The translations under genes and the position numbers were made by a program. Under the pieces are notes generated by a model. It worked only from the letters and a program-made list of their open reading frames with translations. It was not told the origin of the DNA and made no database searches. From positions 1 to 64,000 of the forward strand of contig CAJFNC010000010.1 of NCBI GenBank assembly GCA_904393835.1: a stretch of DNA of 64,000 nt, in the 5' to 3' direction. How positions within the stretch are numbered: position 1 is the first letter of the stretch; each line of letters opens with the position of its first letter. Below are positions 44,938-53,206 of the stretch, piece after piece. This DNA comes from an uncultured Ruminococcus sp. (GTDB taxonomy: Bacteria; Bacillota; Clostridia; Oscillospirales; Acutalibacteraceae).

Positions 44938-45900
44938 TTAAAACTCCTTTTTCACCGAGCGCATAAAGAGTTTGCCAAGCGCTTCCTTCGGGTCGGTATT
45001 TTCAAACAGAACGTCATAGACGCTCTGTACAATCGGCAGATCAACATTGTGCTCATTACCGAGTTTTAAAAGAGCTTTTGAGGTCATAACTCCCTCAGCA
45101 AGCTTTTCAAATTTTACTCCTTTGATTATATCTTCCCCGTACATTCTGTTGTGGCTCCACTTTGAAAACAGCGTAGCTTCGTAGTCGCCTAAATGGCACA
45201 AACCGTATGCACTCATCTCGTTTCCGCCCAAAGCTTTAATCAAACGCGCGATTTCACGAGTGCCTCTTGCCATTAACGCGCCTTTAAGAGAGGTATAACC
45301 CAAACCGTCAAGCATACCTGCCGCAATGCCGATAACATTTTTCGCTGCCGCGCCGATTTCGCTGCCGATTAAATCTGTTCCCAGATAAAATCTGATTAAC
45401 TCGCTTGTAAATTCATTTACCAATTTTTCTTTAACTTCGCGGTTATTGCTGTCAATTACCATACAGTTCGGAATACCGCGAACATAATCCTGGGGATGTC
45501 CCGGACCGACCCATACGGCAATAGGAGTTTTGCTTTCGTCAACAAACGAGCCGACAATTTCGCTGAGTCGTTTACCCGTTGACGCTTCAACACCTTTCAT
45601 ACAAAGCACAATAATTTTTCCGTCAAGGTTATTTTTGGCAATATCTTCAAAATATGAGCGGAGATACTGCGAGGAAATTGAAATCACAATAACTTCGGCG
45701 CTCTCAACAGCTTGATGTAAATTACTTGTGATTTTTATAGATTCAGGAAAAGCAAGGTAGTCATTTTTTCTTGTAGTGCTGAGCTGAATAAATTCAGGTG
45801 CGTCTGCAAGTCCGCACGAGGTAACTTCCTGACCTATTTTATCAAGATACCATGCAATGCAGCTGCCCCATCTGCCGCAGCCTAATACAGATACTTTCAT
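44938..45900 (-). CDS. gpsA: NAD(P)H-dependent glycerol-3-phosphate dehydrogenase
   Basis: This 320-residue enzyme makes sn-glycerol 3-phosphate for membrane lipids from dihydroxyacetone phosphate. The cofactor loop GCGRWGSCIA (residues 7-16), the substrate/catalytic segment GAAAKNVIGIAAGM with its Lys, and KGALMARGTREIARL are conserved. It is slightly divergent (WVGPGHPQDYVRG in place of the usual GPSFAxE). GGGAGA precedes the ATG. It is co-transcribed with the downstream GT-C-like gene. Confidence 0.9.
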   Translation of the reverse strand: MKVSVLGCGRWGSCIAWYLDKIGQEVTSCGLADAPEFIQLSTTRKNDYLAFPESIKITSNLHQAVESAEVIVISISSQYLRSYFEDIAKNNLDGKIIVLCMKGVEASTGKRLSEIVGSFVDESKTPIAVWVGPGHPQDYVRGIPNCMVIDSNNREVKEKLVNEFTSELIRFYLGTDLIGSEIGAAAKNVIGIAAGMLDGLGYTSLKGALMARGTREIARLIKALGGNEMSAYGLCHLGDYEATLFSKWSHNRMYGEDIIKGVKFEKLAEGVMTSKALLKLGNEHNVDLPIVQSVYDVLFENTDPKEALGKLFMRSVKKEF

Positions 45901-45952
45901 ATGTATTCTCCCGTTATTTATAATAAAAATTTGTTAAAATTAAAAAAGGCTG

Positions 45953-46145
45953 TAAAAAACCCGCCCAACCGTAAGATTTAAATAATAACCTGCCTACGAA
46001 AAAGCAGGTGGGTGCCAGCCTTTATACTTTAGGCTCCCAACGTCCGAAAAGCGGGAGGTCTGCACACCGCATAAAGAGCAAGGCTCCCGATTTAAATGTT
46101 GTAGGGTTATTTTAAAATCATACACGCATCGGGCAGGAAAAACCA
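45953..46145 (-). ncRNA. ssrS: Probable 6S RNA
   Basis: On the minus strand an RNA of about 190 bases is closed by a long stem. The 5' strand (about plus 46137 down to 46105) pairs with the 3' strand (about 45992 down to 45961), including GGTTATT/AATAACC and GGGCGGG/CCTGCCC with wobbles, and a TTTTTT tail follows. Inside are an open region, a GGGAGCC-rich arm and the GGCACCCACC motif, which I associate with 6S RNAs. 6S RNA mimics an open promoter and binds sigma-70-type RNA polymerase in stationary phase. No coding frame fits. Promoter-like sequences lie near plus 46158-46187 but are imperfect. Confidence 0.62.
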
Positions 46146-46200
46146 ATTAATTCATTTGTATCATTAGTATAATATGCAAAAGTTCAAAAAATAATCAAAA

Positions 46201-46509
46201 TTATTCTTCGTCCTCGCTGTCATCATCATAAAATTCGCTGTTGTATCTATCTTCAAAAATTTCAGCGATTCTGTTAAGTTTTTCTTCGTCCTCTATTTCG
46301 GCAAGCTCTTCCTCGCCGTCAAAGTCGGACACTTCAAAAATATAATATTCTCCGGGATCGTTAACAGCGTCGGCGGGATTTGAATAATAGGGAATAAGCA
46401 CATAAAATTTGCCTTCATCATTTTCTATTATATCTAAAATTTCAAATTCAATCTCTTCGCCGTCGTCACTTATAAGAGTTACCAAATCGGGTGTGTATTC
46501 ATTACTCAT
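46201..46509 (-). CDS. DUF1292 domain protein
   Basis: This 102-residue acidic protein has the DUF1292 core (LVTLISDDGEEIEFEILD and FYVLIPYY) and a strongly acidic helical C-terminus (about residues 68-102). The family is small, widespread in Firmicutes and of unknown function. AAGGAGGAG before the ATG indicates efficient translation. It stands alone, 55 bases or so upstream of the probable 6S RNA on the same strand. Confidence 0.88.
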   Translation of the reverse strand: MSNEYTPDLVTLISDDGEEIEFEILDIIENDEGKFYVLIPYYSNPADAVNDPGEYYIFEVSDFDGEEELAEIEDEEKLNRIAEIFEDRYNSEFYDDDSEDEE

Positions 46510-46628
46510 AGGTTAACTCCTCCTTCAAAGTAATTTTACATTTTTTTTTCGTTTTAGTCAAGTGTTTAAGAAATTTATATAAAAAACTAAAAATAAATAT
46601 AAAAAAAATAAAAAAATCAAAAAAAGTG

Positions 46629-46657
46629 TTGACATTGACTAAAAGTTGTGATATATT
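46629..46657 (+). promoter_or_regulatory. Strong promoter of a candidate small RNA
   Basis: TTGACA (46629-46634), a 17-base spacer and TATATT (46652-46657). TTGACT (46635-46640) and AGTCAA (46660-46665) flank the -10 as an inverted repeat. A further copy of TTTTAGTCAA upstream, near 46552-46561, is an inverse of TTGACTAAAA at 46635. Confidence 0.65.
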
Positions 46658-46664
46658 ATAGTCA

Positions 46665-46768
46665 AAGACAAATTTATTAACTATTTGATAATAACTTCCT
46701 TTCTATGTGCTTGATTACTCCATAAAATTACCTAAAAACCGACGGCTGCATACCGTCGGTTTTTACGT
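46665..46768 (+). ncRNA. Candidate small RNA of about 100 bases
   Basis: This stretch starts at the predicted transcription start of the strong promoter above and ends in a perfect terminator. I find no convincing coding frame, and there is no plus-strand gene upstream for the terminator to serve. It is not a family I recognise. It could also be an attenuated leader of the sugar transferase gene, but that gene has its own promoter further down. Confidence 0.45.
46734..46768 (+). terminator. Terminator of the candidate small RNA
   Basis: AAAAACCGACGG (46734-46745) pairs perfectly with CCGTCGGTTTTT (46753-46764), with the T run forming part of the 3' arm. Confidence 0.85.
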
Positions 46769-46791
46769 TATGCGGAAATTTTAAAATTTTG

Positions 46792-46820
46792 TTGAAATCT
46801 TTATAAATTCATTATATAAT
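46792..46820 (+). promoter_or_regulatory. Promoter of the sugar transferase/polymerase operon
   Basis: TTGAAA (46792-46797), a 17-base spacer and TATAAT (46815-46820), about 44 bases upstream of the sugar transferase ATG. Confidence 0.75.
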
Positions 46821-46863
46821 TACTTAGTTATACTATATGCCTTAAAATATTAAGGAGTGACTT

Positions 46864-47541
46864 ATGAAAAGGTTTGAAAAACTGCCTGATGAATTTCAAT
46901 GCAATGAAGTAAAGGCGTATTATGACATACTTCGAAAGAAGAAATTCAGCCTGGCTTTAAAAAGAGTAGCTGATGTAATTTTGGCTCTGATTTTAACGGT
47001 AATACTCATAATACCTATTATAATTATTGCCCTTTGCGTAAAATGCACCTCAAAAGGACCTGTGTTTTTTAAACAGGTAAGGGTGACAACTTACGGTAAA
47101 AAATTCAAAATACTAAAATTCCGCACTATGGTTGAAAACGCCGACAAGCTGGGTTCGCTTGTAACTACCGACGGTGATGCCCGCGTCACCAAAATCGGTT
47201 CTTTTTTGCGTAAATACAGACTTGATGAATTACCTCAGATATTTAATGTCTTGTCGGGAAATATGTCGGTAGTCGGCACAAGACCAGAAGTGCCCAAGTA
47301 TGTGCAAATGTACAAGCCCGAATATTACGCTACCTTGCTTTTACCTGCGGGAATAACTTCACTTGCTTCTATTATGTACAAGGATGAAGAAAAAATGCTT
47401 GACGGTCAAACCGATATTGACAAAATATACATTGAACAAATTCTGCCCGAAAAAATGAAGTATAACTTAACCTACACTAAAAATTTTAATTTCCGTCAGG
47501 ACATAAAGCTTATGTTTAAAACGGTCAAAGAAGTTTTTTAA
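46864..47541 (+). CDS. Bacterial sugar transferase (polyprenyl-phosphate sugar-1-P transferase)
   Basis: This 225-residue monotopic membrane enzyme is of the PssY/PglC/WcaJ C-terminal type. It has one hydrophobic helix (about residues 38-62) and conserved blocks GPVFFKQVRVT, KILKFRTMVENAD, RKYRLDELPQIFNVLSGNMS and VVGTRPEVP. It would start assembly of a surface glycan by loading a sugar phosphate on undecaprenyl phosphate. AAGGAG precedes the ATG. The Wzy-like polymerase gene follows, but no other glycan genes are adjacent. Confidence 0.93.
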   Translation: MKRFEKLPDEFQCNEVKAYYDILRKKKFSLALKRVADVILALILTVILIIPIIIIALCVKCTSKGPVFFKQVRVTTYGKKFKILKFRTMVENADKLGSLVTTDGDARVTKIGSFLRKYRLDELPQIFNVLSGNMSVVGTRPEVPKYVQMYKPEYYATLLLPAGITSLASIMYKDEEKMLDGQTDIDKIYIEQILPEKMKYNLTYTKNFNFRQDIKLMFKTVKEVF

Positions 47542-47556
47542 TAAAGTGGTGTTATT

Positions 47557-49026
47557 ATGACAGCAACGTTATCAGGTAAAAAATCCCGTTTAAAAGATTC
47601 ATCTTTATTCAGAAAAATTTATATCATTGACCTGTTTTTTTGCAACATTTCTTTTTGGCAAATCCCGGCTTATGTGTTTTTGGTGTTTCTTTTCATATGG
47701 GGCGTTTACCTTGCAGTGTATAATCAAAAGAAAAACCATACATTTTTTAAGCTGCGTTTCGGTTTGTGGATAGGTGCGTTTCTGTTTTTCTCTTTGTTAT
47801 CTCTGCTTATAAATTTTTCAATTACAATTTTTTACAGCTTTATAATGTTCTTACACGTAATAATATGTTTCTTCGTATTTTACGGAATGCATACCGAGCC
47901 TGATTTTGATTTTAGAAACGAGCTTTACACAATAGCGAGAATCATTGTTTATTTAACTACAATTGCCAATCTAATCGGCATTATTTGCCTAATGTTCGGT
48001 TTCAGCTTTGAATGGTACTGGATAAAATTCACTATTTATGAAAACAGATTCACAGGAGTATATGTGAATCCCAATTTGCTTGGCTTCGTTTCGGTTGTGT
48101 CGCTTGTGTGCTGTCATATGCTGTATAAAGAGGATTTTATGAAAGCCGTAAATCAGGCAAGAGTAAGCAAAATATGGATTTACTCCTGCATTGCAACCAA
48201 TCTGTTTTCACTTTTGCTGTGTGACTCAAACGCTTCGTTTGTACTTGCATTGGCATATGCCATTATTTATACGGGCTACGTGTTCTTTGCCGACAAAACT
48301 GCAATTTCCGTTTCAAAAGTTATTATTAAAATAGTAGCGCTTTTGCTTGTGGGAACAGTGCTGATAAGCTCTGCTTTGATGATAAGGTCAATTTGCCAGG
48401 CGGGTTTTTCGGTTGTGGTATCAAAAACCAATTCAATTATCGACATAATAACGGGTAAAGAAGATTTAAGCGACGCGAAAATGCCCGAACTGTCTGATGA
48501 AGAAAATCAGAAAATAACATTTGAACATGAAAACAGCAATATTGACAGCGGACGCTTTAAGCTGTGGAAAGAGTCGCTTAATCTGTTTAAAATTTCTCCC
48601 GTTATCGGTATCTCAAACGGAAATATAGTTTTTTACAGCGAAAAATACGCTGATAATGTGCTAAGTTATTCTTATCATAAGAGCGACCTGCACAATGGTT
48701 ATCTGACAATTCTCGTATCAACGGGAATAATCGGCTTTGCGATATTCTGTATTTTCGGTTTCCGTTTTGCAAAGCACACCGCACAGCATCTGTTTTTGCA
48801 GAAAAAAACGTTCCGCAATGATATATATCCGTGCTTGTTCTCTTTTTTAGCCGCATATCTTTTATATGCGCTGTTTGAGCGAGCTCTTTTGTACGACATA
48901 TCATTTATGGTAATGTGGTTCTGGCTGATGATGGGATACGCAAGCTGTTACATCGCAAAATTCGAGCCGATGCTCGAAACTCAGTACCTTTTCCACAAAA
49001 AACGAATTACACGAACAATGCTGTAA
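47557..49026 (+). CDS. O-antigen ligase/polymerase-like (Wzy/WaaL) membrane protein
   Basis: This 489-residue protein has about 10-12 transmembrane segments. A long periplasmic-type loop (about residues 285-390) includes SGRFKLWKESLNLFKISPVIGISNGN and SYHKSDLHNGYLTIL, the NG-type His/Asn region of WaaL/Wzy proteins. It probably polymerises or ligates the surface glycan begun by the preceding sugar transferase. The specific polymer is unknown. Confidence 0.85.
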   Translation: MTATLSGKKSRLKDSSLFRKIYIIDLFFCNISFWQIPAYVFLVFLFIWGVYLAVYNQKKNHTFFKLRFGLWIGAFLFFSLLSLLINFSITIFYSFIMFLHVIICFFVFYGMHTEPDFDFRNELYTIARIIVYLTTIANLIGIICLMFGFSFEWYWIKFTIYENRFTGVYVNPNLLGFVSVVSLVCCHMLYKEDFMKAVNQARVSKIWIYSCIATNLFSLLLCDSNASFVLALAYAIIYTGYVFFADKTAISVSKVIIKIVALLLVGTVLISSALMIRSICQAGFSVVVSKTNSIIDIITGKEDLSDAKMPELSDEENQKITFEHENSNIDSGRFKLWKESLNLFKISPVIGISNGNIVFYSEKYADNVLSYSYHKSDLHNGYLTILVSTGIIGFAIFCIFGFRFAKHTAQHLFLQKKTFRNDIYPCLFSFLAAYLLYALFERALLYDISFMVMWFWLMMGYASCYIAKFEPMLETQYLFHKKRITRTML

Positions 49027-49029
49027 TAC

Positions 49030-49058
49030 TTGTACAAAATATTAAAATGTAGTATAAT
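49030..49058 (+). promoter_or_regulatory. Promoter of nadE
   Basis: TTGTAC (49030-49035), a 17-base spacer and TATAAT (49053-49058), immediately upstream of the terminator hairpin of the preceding operon. Confidence 0.65.
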
Positions 49059-49059
49059 G

Positions 49060-49091
49060 ACCGTAGGTAAAATTACCTGCGGTTATTTTGT
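49060..49091 (+). terminator. Terminator after the polymerase gene, at the nadE transcription start
   Basis: ACCGTAGGTAA (49060-49070) pairs with TTACCTGCGGT (49073-49083, one G-U), followed by a T-rich run. The predicted nadE transcription start falls inside the stem, so transcripts from that promoter would lack the full hairpin and escape it. Confidence 0.7.
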
Positions 49092-49108
49092 TTTAAGGAA
49101 TGATTTAT

Positions 49109-51019
49109 TTGAAATACGGATTTATAAAAACAGCGGCGGCAACTCCCAAAATCAGAGTTACCGACTGTAAATATAACGCAAAAGCAATAGTCGAGCAGGC
49201 GGAAACAGCTTCAAAGTTTTCAACAGCGCTTATTGTGTTTCCCGAACTCTGTATAACAGGCTACACCTGTTCCGATTTGTTTTTACAGAGTACGCTTTTG
49301 AAATCTGCGGAAGAGGCGGTAGAATACGTTTGCAAAAATACCGCAGGGCTTGATGAAATAATTGTAATCGGCGCGCCCATTGCCTGTAACAGTTCGCTTT
49401 ATAATTGTGCGGCAGTCATTTATAAAGGAAAAATTCTCGGAATTGTTCCGAAAATCAATATTCCGAATTACAGCGAGTTTTACGAGGTCAGACACTTTGC
49501 AAGCGGAAATAATATCTGCAAAAAAATAAACTATGCGGGGCAAAATGATATTTTATTTACATCAAATCAAATTTTCAGATGTAAAAATATTACGGAATTT
49601 ACTTTTGCCGTTGAAATCTGCGAAGATCTTTGGGTGCCGAACTCCCCGTCGCTTAAGCTTGCTTTAGGCGGAGCGGCAATTATTTGCAATTTATCATCAT
49701 CCGACGACTTAATCGGCAAAGCAGAATACCGACGAGACCTTGTAAAAATGCAGAGCGGCAAACTCTGCTGCGGATATGTTTATTGTGATTCGGGATTTGG
49801 CGAAAGCACAACCGATATGGTATTTTCAGGTCAGAACATAATCTGTGAAAACGCAACAATTCTCAGCGAAAGTGAGCGTTTTAAACAGGAGATAATTTAC
49901 GGCGATATTGACGTTTCAAAGCTTTGGAGCGAGCGCCGACGCTCCAATACTTACATCGGAAACGAAGAAGATATTAATTTTGTTGACTTTGATATGGAAA
50001 AACGTACCACAAATCTATTCAGAAAGTTTTCCGAGAGCCCGTTTGTGCCCGGCGAAAAGGATGATCTTGACAGCCGTTGTCAGGAAATTCTCACAATCCA
50101 GGCCACGGGTCTTGCCACGCGTTTGGCACATACCAAAATTAATAACGTTGTCCTCGGACTGTCCGGAGGACTTGACAGCACGCTCGCGCTTATTGTATGT
50201 GTTCATGCGTTTGATATGCTCGGGCTTGACCGCAAAAACATTCACACAGTAACTATGCCGTGTTTTGGTACAACTGTGCGTACCAAATCAAATGCAGAAA
50301 AGCTTTCCGAAGCATACGGCACATCGTTCTACGATATTGACATAACCAAAGCCGTGCGCCAGCATTTTTCAGACATCGGGCACGACGAAAGCCTGACAAA
50401 TATTACATATGAAAACTCTCAGGCACGCGAACGTACACAAATACTTATGGATTTGTCAAACAAGTTCAACGGACTTGTCATCGGTACGGGCGATCTTTCG
50501 GAGCTTGCTCTCGGCTGGGCAACCTACAACGGCGATCATATGAGTATGTACGCCGTCAATGTATCAATTCCAAAAACTTTGGTAAGATATATAACAGCGT
50601 ATGAAGCGCAAAAATCCCCCGAACCGCTCAGATCCGTTCTTAACGACATTCTAAATACGCCGGTAAGTCCGGAACTTTTGCCTCCCGACGATGACGGTAA
50701 AATCTCTCAAAAGACCGAAGAACTTGTCGGACCATATGAATTGCACGACTTTTTCCTTTACTATTTGGTACGTTTTGGATTTTCACCGAGTAAAATATAT
50801 TACATAGCCGTTAAAGCCTTTGACGGCAAATACACAAAGGAAACGATCAAAAAATGGCTCGTTACATTTTTAAGGCGATTTTTTACTCAGCAATTCAAGC
50901 GTTCCTGTCTGCCTGACGGCCCAAAGGTTGGTTCTGTAACACTTTCTCCGCGCTCAGACTGGAGAATGCCGAGTGACGCAACAGTACAAATGTGGCTTGA
51001 CGAGCTTGAAAAACAGTAA
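49109..51019 (+). CDS. nadE: Glutamine-dependent NAD+ synthetase
   Basis: This 636-residue two-domain enzyme makes NAD+ from nicotinate adenine dinucleotide. The N-terminal nitrilase-type glutaminase has Glu46 (VFPELC), Lys115 (IVPKIN) and Cys171 (VEICEDLW). The C-terminal synthetase has the PP-loop LGLSGGLDST and GTGDLSELALGW. The TTG at 49109 is chosen because AAGGA is nine bases ahead and the protein then starts MKYGFIKTAAATPK like its relatives; the ATG at 49100 overlaps that site. Confidence 0.95.
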   Translation: MKYGFIKTAAATPKIRVTDCKYNAKAIVEQAETASKFSTALIVFPELCITGYTCSDLFLQSTLLKSAEEAVEYVCKNTAGLDEIIVIGAPIACNSSLYNCAAVIYKGKILGIVPKINIPNYSEFYEVRHFASGNNICKKINYAGQNDILFTSNQIFRCKNITEFTFAVEICEDLWVPNSPSLKLALGGAAIICNLSSSDDLIGKAEYRRDLVKMQSGKLCCGYVYCDSGFGESTTDMVFSGQNIICENATILSESERFKQEIIYGDIDVSKLWSERRRSNTYIGNEEDINFVDFDMEKRTTNLFRKFSESPFVPGEKDDLDSRCQEILTIQATGLATRLAHTKINNVVLGLSGGLDSTLALIVCVHAFDMLGLDRKNIHTVTMPCFGTTVRTKSNAEKLSEAYGTSFYDIDITKAVRQHFSDIGHDESLTNITYENSQARERTQILMDLSNKFNGLVIGTGDLSELALGWATYNGDHMSMYAVNVSIPKTLVRYITAYEAQKSPEPLRSVLNDILNTPVSPELLPPDDDGKISQKTEELVGPYELHDFFLYYLVRFGFSPSKIYYIAVKAFDGKYTKETIKKWLVTFLRRFFTQQFKRSCLPDGPKVGSVTLSPRSDWRMPSDATVQMWLDELEKQ

Positions 51020-51036
51020 TTTTCAGCGGTGATTAT

Positions 51037-51513
51037 ATGAAATTTTTTATCAAACGCAATATTGACGATTCAAACAGGGCTTTTACTGTCTTTGATGAAA
51101 AAGGTTGCGAGAAATATTTTGCAATTTTTACCAAGACAAAATTTCCCGTTGTCCTTGAAATAGTCGATTCAAACTTTAGTCATATTGCAAAAATACGTCA
51201 GTTTCCGGTTATGGACACAAGCACATTTGTAATTAAGACAGGAAAAAAGCATATGACTTTGACAGTTGTTGCCGGCAAGTGCGGATTAAACTGCTTTTTT
51301 TATGGCAGTAACTGGCTTATAAGGGGTAATCCCGGCGCAAAAAATTTCTATATAATAGATGTTGACAACACGGTAATTTCAAATCACAAAAAGCACGCGG
51401 ATTATTATGAGCTTGACATACACTCAAGCACAAATGAAATATATTGTTTGGCAACCTCAATTTGTATAGATTTAATTAATACGGTTGACAATCTTGCAAT
51501 TCAGGCGGTATAA
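51037..51513 (+). CDS. Small conserved-looking protein, possibly LURP-one-related/Tubby-like fold
   Basis: This 158-residue protein is of unknown function. Its alternating hydrophobic pattern predicts mainly beta strands (FTVFDEKGCEKYFAIF and VLEIVDSNFSHIAKIRQ), with one C-terminal helix (CLATSICIDLINTVDNLAIQ). This resembles the LURP-one-related fold, but by eye the match is weak. GGTGATT precedes the ATG, 17 bases after nadE, suggesting co-transcription. Codon use is like its neighbours. Confidence 0.7.
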   Translation: MKFFIKRNIDDSNRAFTVFDEKGCEKYFAIFTKTKFPVVLEIVDSNFSHIAKIRQFPVMDTSTFVIKTGKKHMTLTVVAGKCGLNCFFYGSNWLIRGNPGAKNFYIIDVDNTVISNHKKHADYYELDIHSSTNEIYCLATSICIDLINTVDNLAIQAV

Positions 51514-51545
51514 TAAATTAATTAAATTATGCAGGGGGTAAAATT

Positions 51546-52028
51546 ATGGATAAATTATTGCGTCTTTTAAGCACTAACTCAGGATTTACAACGGTTGAAA
51601 TCGCGTCAATGCTCGGCGAACCCGAAGATTATATTAAGGCTCAGATTAAAGAGTATGAAAATAAAGGTGTAATCAAAGGTTATCAGGCGGTAGTCAATTG
51701 GGAAGAAGTTGGCGAAAGCTACGTTGAGGCTCTGATTGAGCTCAGGGTAACTCCCAAAAAAGAAACCGGTTTTGACGAAATGGCAAAACGCTGTATGGCG
51801 TTTGACGAAGTAGAGTCCGTTTACCTTATGGCAGGCGCCTATGATTTTGCCCTTATAGTCAGAGGTGAAACAATGCAGGATATTGCAATGTTTGTTGCCA
51901 AAAAGCTTTCAACAATCGACGACGTGCTTTCTACAAGCACCCATTTTATAATGCGTCGTTACAAAGACAGGGGTATGAATCTCATGTCGCCTGATGATTG
52001 TTCAGACGAGAGGAGCCTTATCCTGTGA
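51546..52028 (+). CDS. Lrp/AsnC-family transcriptional regulator
   Basis: This 160-residue protein has a winged-helix DNA-binding region (LLSTNSGFTTVEIASMLGEPEDYIKAQIKEYENKG, residues 6-40) and a RAM effector/oligomerisation domain (VEALIELRVTPKK and VESVYLMAGAYDFALIVRG). It overlaps the aminotransferase gene by four bases (GTGA), a very common pairing. It likely senses an amino acid and controls its own operon. Confidence 0.92.
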   Translation: MDKLLRLLSTNSGFTTVEIASMLGEPEDYIKAQIKEYENKGVIKGYQAVVNWEEVGESYVEALIELRVTPKKETGFDEMAKRCMAFDEVESVYLMAGAYDFALIVRGETMQDIAMFVAKKLSTIDDVLSTSTHFIMRRYKDRGMNLMSPDDCSDERSLIL

Positions 52029-53206
52029 TAGATTACAATAAATACTTAAATAAAAACATAAAAACCATAAAGCCGTCGGGTATCAGAAAATTTTTTGATA
52101 TTGCAAACGAAATGCAGGATGTAATTTCGCTTAGTATAGGCGAACCTGACTTTCAAACCCCGTGGCATATCCGTGACGAGGGTATAAAAAGTCTGGAAAT
52201 GGGCAAAACATGGTATTCACCCAACCGCGGGTTTATGGAACTCAGAAATGAGATAGCAAAATATTACAAACGAAAATTCAACGTAGAATACGACGGAAAA
52301 ACTCAGACGCTTGTCACCGTAGGCGGAAGCGAAGCGATTGACCTCGCCTTTCGTTCTCTCATTGAAAACGGAGATGAGGTAATTATTCCCGAACCGTCGT
52401 TTGTGTGTTACGAACCCCTTGCCGTAATGGAAGGCGGCACACCTGTAATTATCAAGACCAAAAGTGAAGATAATTTCCGCCTTAAGGCAAGCGACCTTGA
52501 AGCGGCAATCACTGACAAAACAAAGCTGCTTGTTTTGCCGTTTCCAAACAATCCGACAGGGGCAATACTTGAAAGACAGGATCTTGAAGAGATTGCAGAG
52601 GTTGTTAAAAAGCACGATATTATTGTGCTTTCCGATGAAATTTACTCCGAACTTACATATGGTGAAAACAGCCATGTTTCAATCGCCTCAATCGACGGTA
52701 TGTACGAGCGTACAATCGTTATTAACGGCTTTTCAAAGTCATACGCAATGACGGGCTGGCGTTTGGGCTATGCTTTAGGTCCCGCTCCTTTGATTGCACA
52801 AATGACAAAACTCCATCAGTACGGAATTATGTCTGCTCCCACAACTGCCCAGTATGCGGCAATTGAAGCTCTAAAAAACGGCGACAGAGATATAAACAGG
52901 ATGCGTGACGAATACGATATGCGCCGCCGCTATGTGGTTGACGGCTTTAACGCAATGGGGTTGACCTGTTTTGAACCGTTGGGGGCATTTTATGTATTTC
53001 CGTGTATAAAAAGCACGGGACTTTCATCTGAGGAGTTTTGCACTCGCCTTGTTATGGATAAGCACGTGGCGGTAATCCCAGGTACGGCTTTCGGCGAATG
53101 CGGCGAAGGATTTGTGCGTGTATCTTACTCTTATTCATTAAAACATCTTAAAATTGCGCTTGAACGCATCCGCGAATTTTTGGAGGAACTGAAAAATGGA
53201 TGTTAA
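52025..53206 (+). CDS. PLP-dependent aminotransferase, class I/II (PatA/aromatic type)
   Basis: This 393-residue fold-type I aminotransferase has the substrate-binding LSIGEPDFQTP, NPTGAIL, DEIYSEL and the cofactor lysine in NGFSKSYAMTGWRLGY (Lys near residue 238). The GTG at 52025 has AGGAG nine bases ahead and overlaps the Lrp stop; an upstream ATG at 51998 in the same frame would add an unrelated tail. The amino acid substrate, aromatic or branched-chain, is not determined by sequence. Confidence 0.92.
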   Translation: MIDYNKYLNKNIKTIKPSGIRKFFDIANEMQDVISLSIGEPDFQTPWHIRDEGIKSLEMGKTWYSPNRGFMELRNEIAKYYKRKFNVEYDGKTQTLVTVGGSEAIDLAFRSLIENGDEVIIPEPSFVCYEPLAVMEGGTPVIIKTKSEDNFRLKASDLEAAITDKTKLLVLPFPNNPTGAILERQDLEEIAEVVKKHDIIVLSDEIYSELTYGENSHVSIASIDGMYERTIVINGFSKSYAMTGWRLGYALGPAPLIAQMTKLHQYGIMSAPTTAQYAAIEALKNGDRDINRMRDEYDMRRRYVVDGFNAMGLTCFEPLGAFYVFPCIKSTGLSSEEFCTRLVMDKHVAVIPGTAFGECGEGFVRVSYSYSLKHLKIALERIREFLEELKNGC

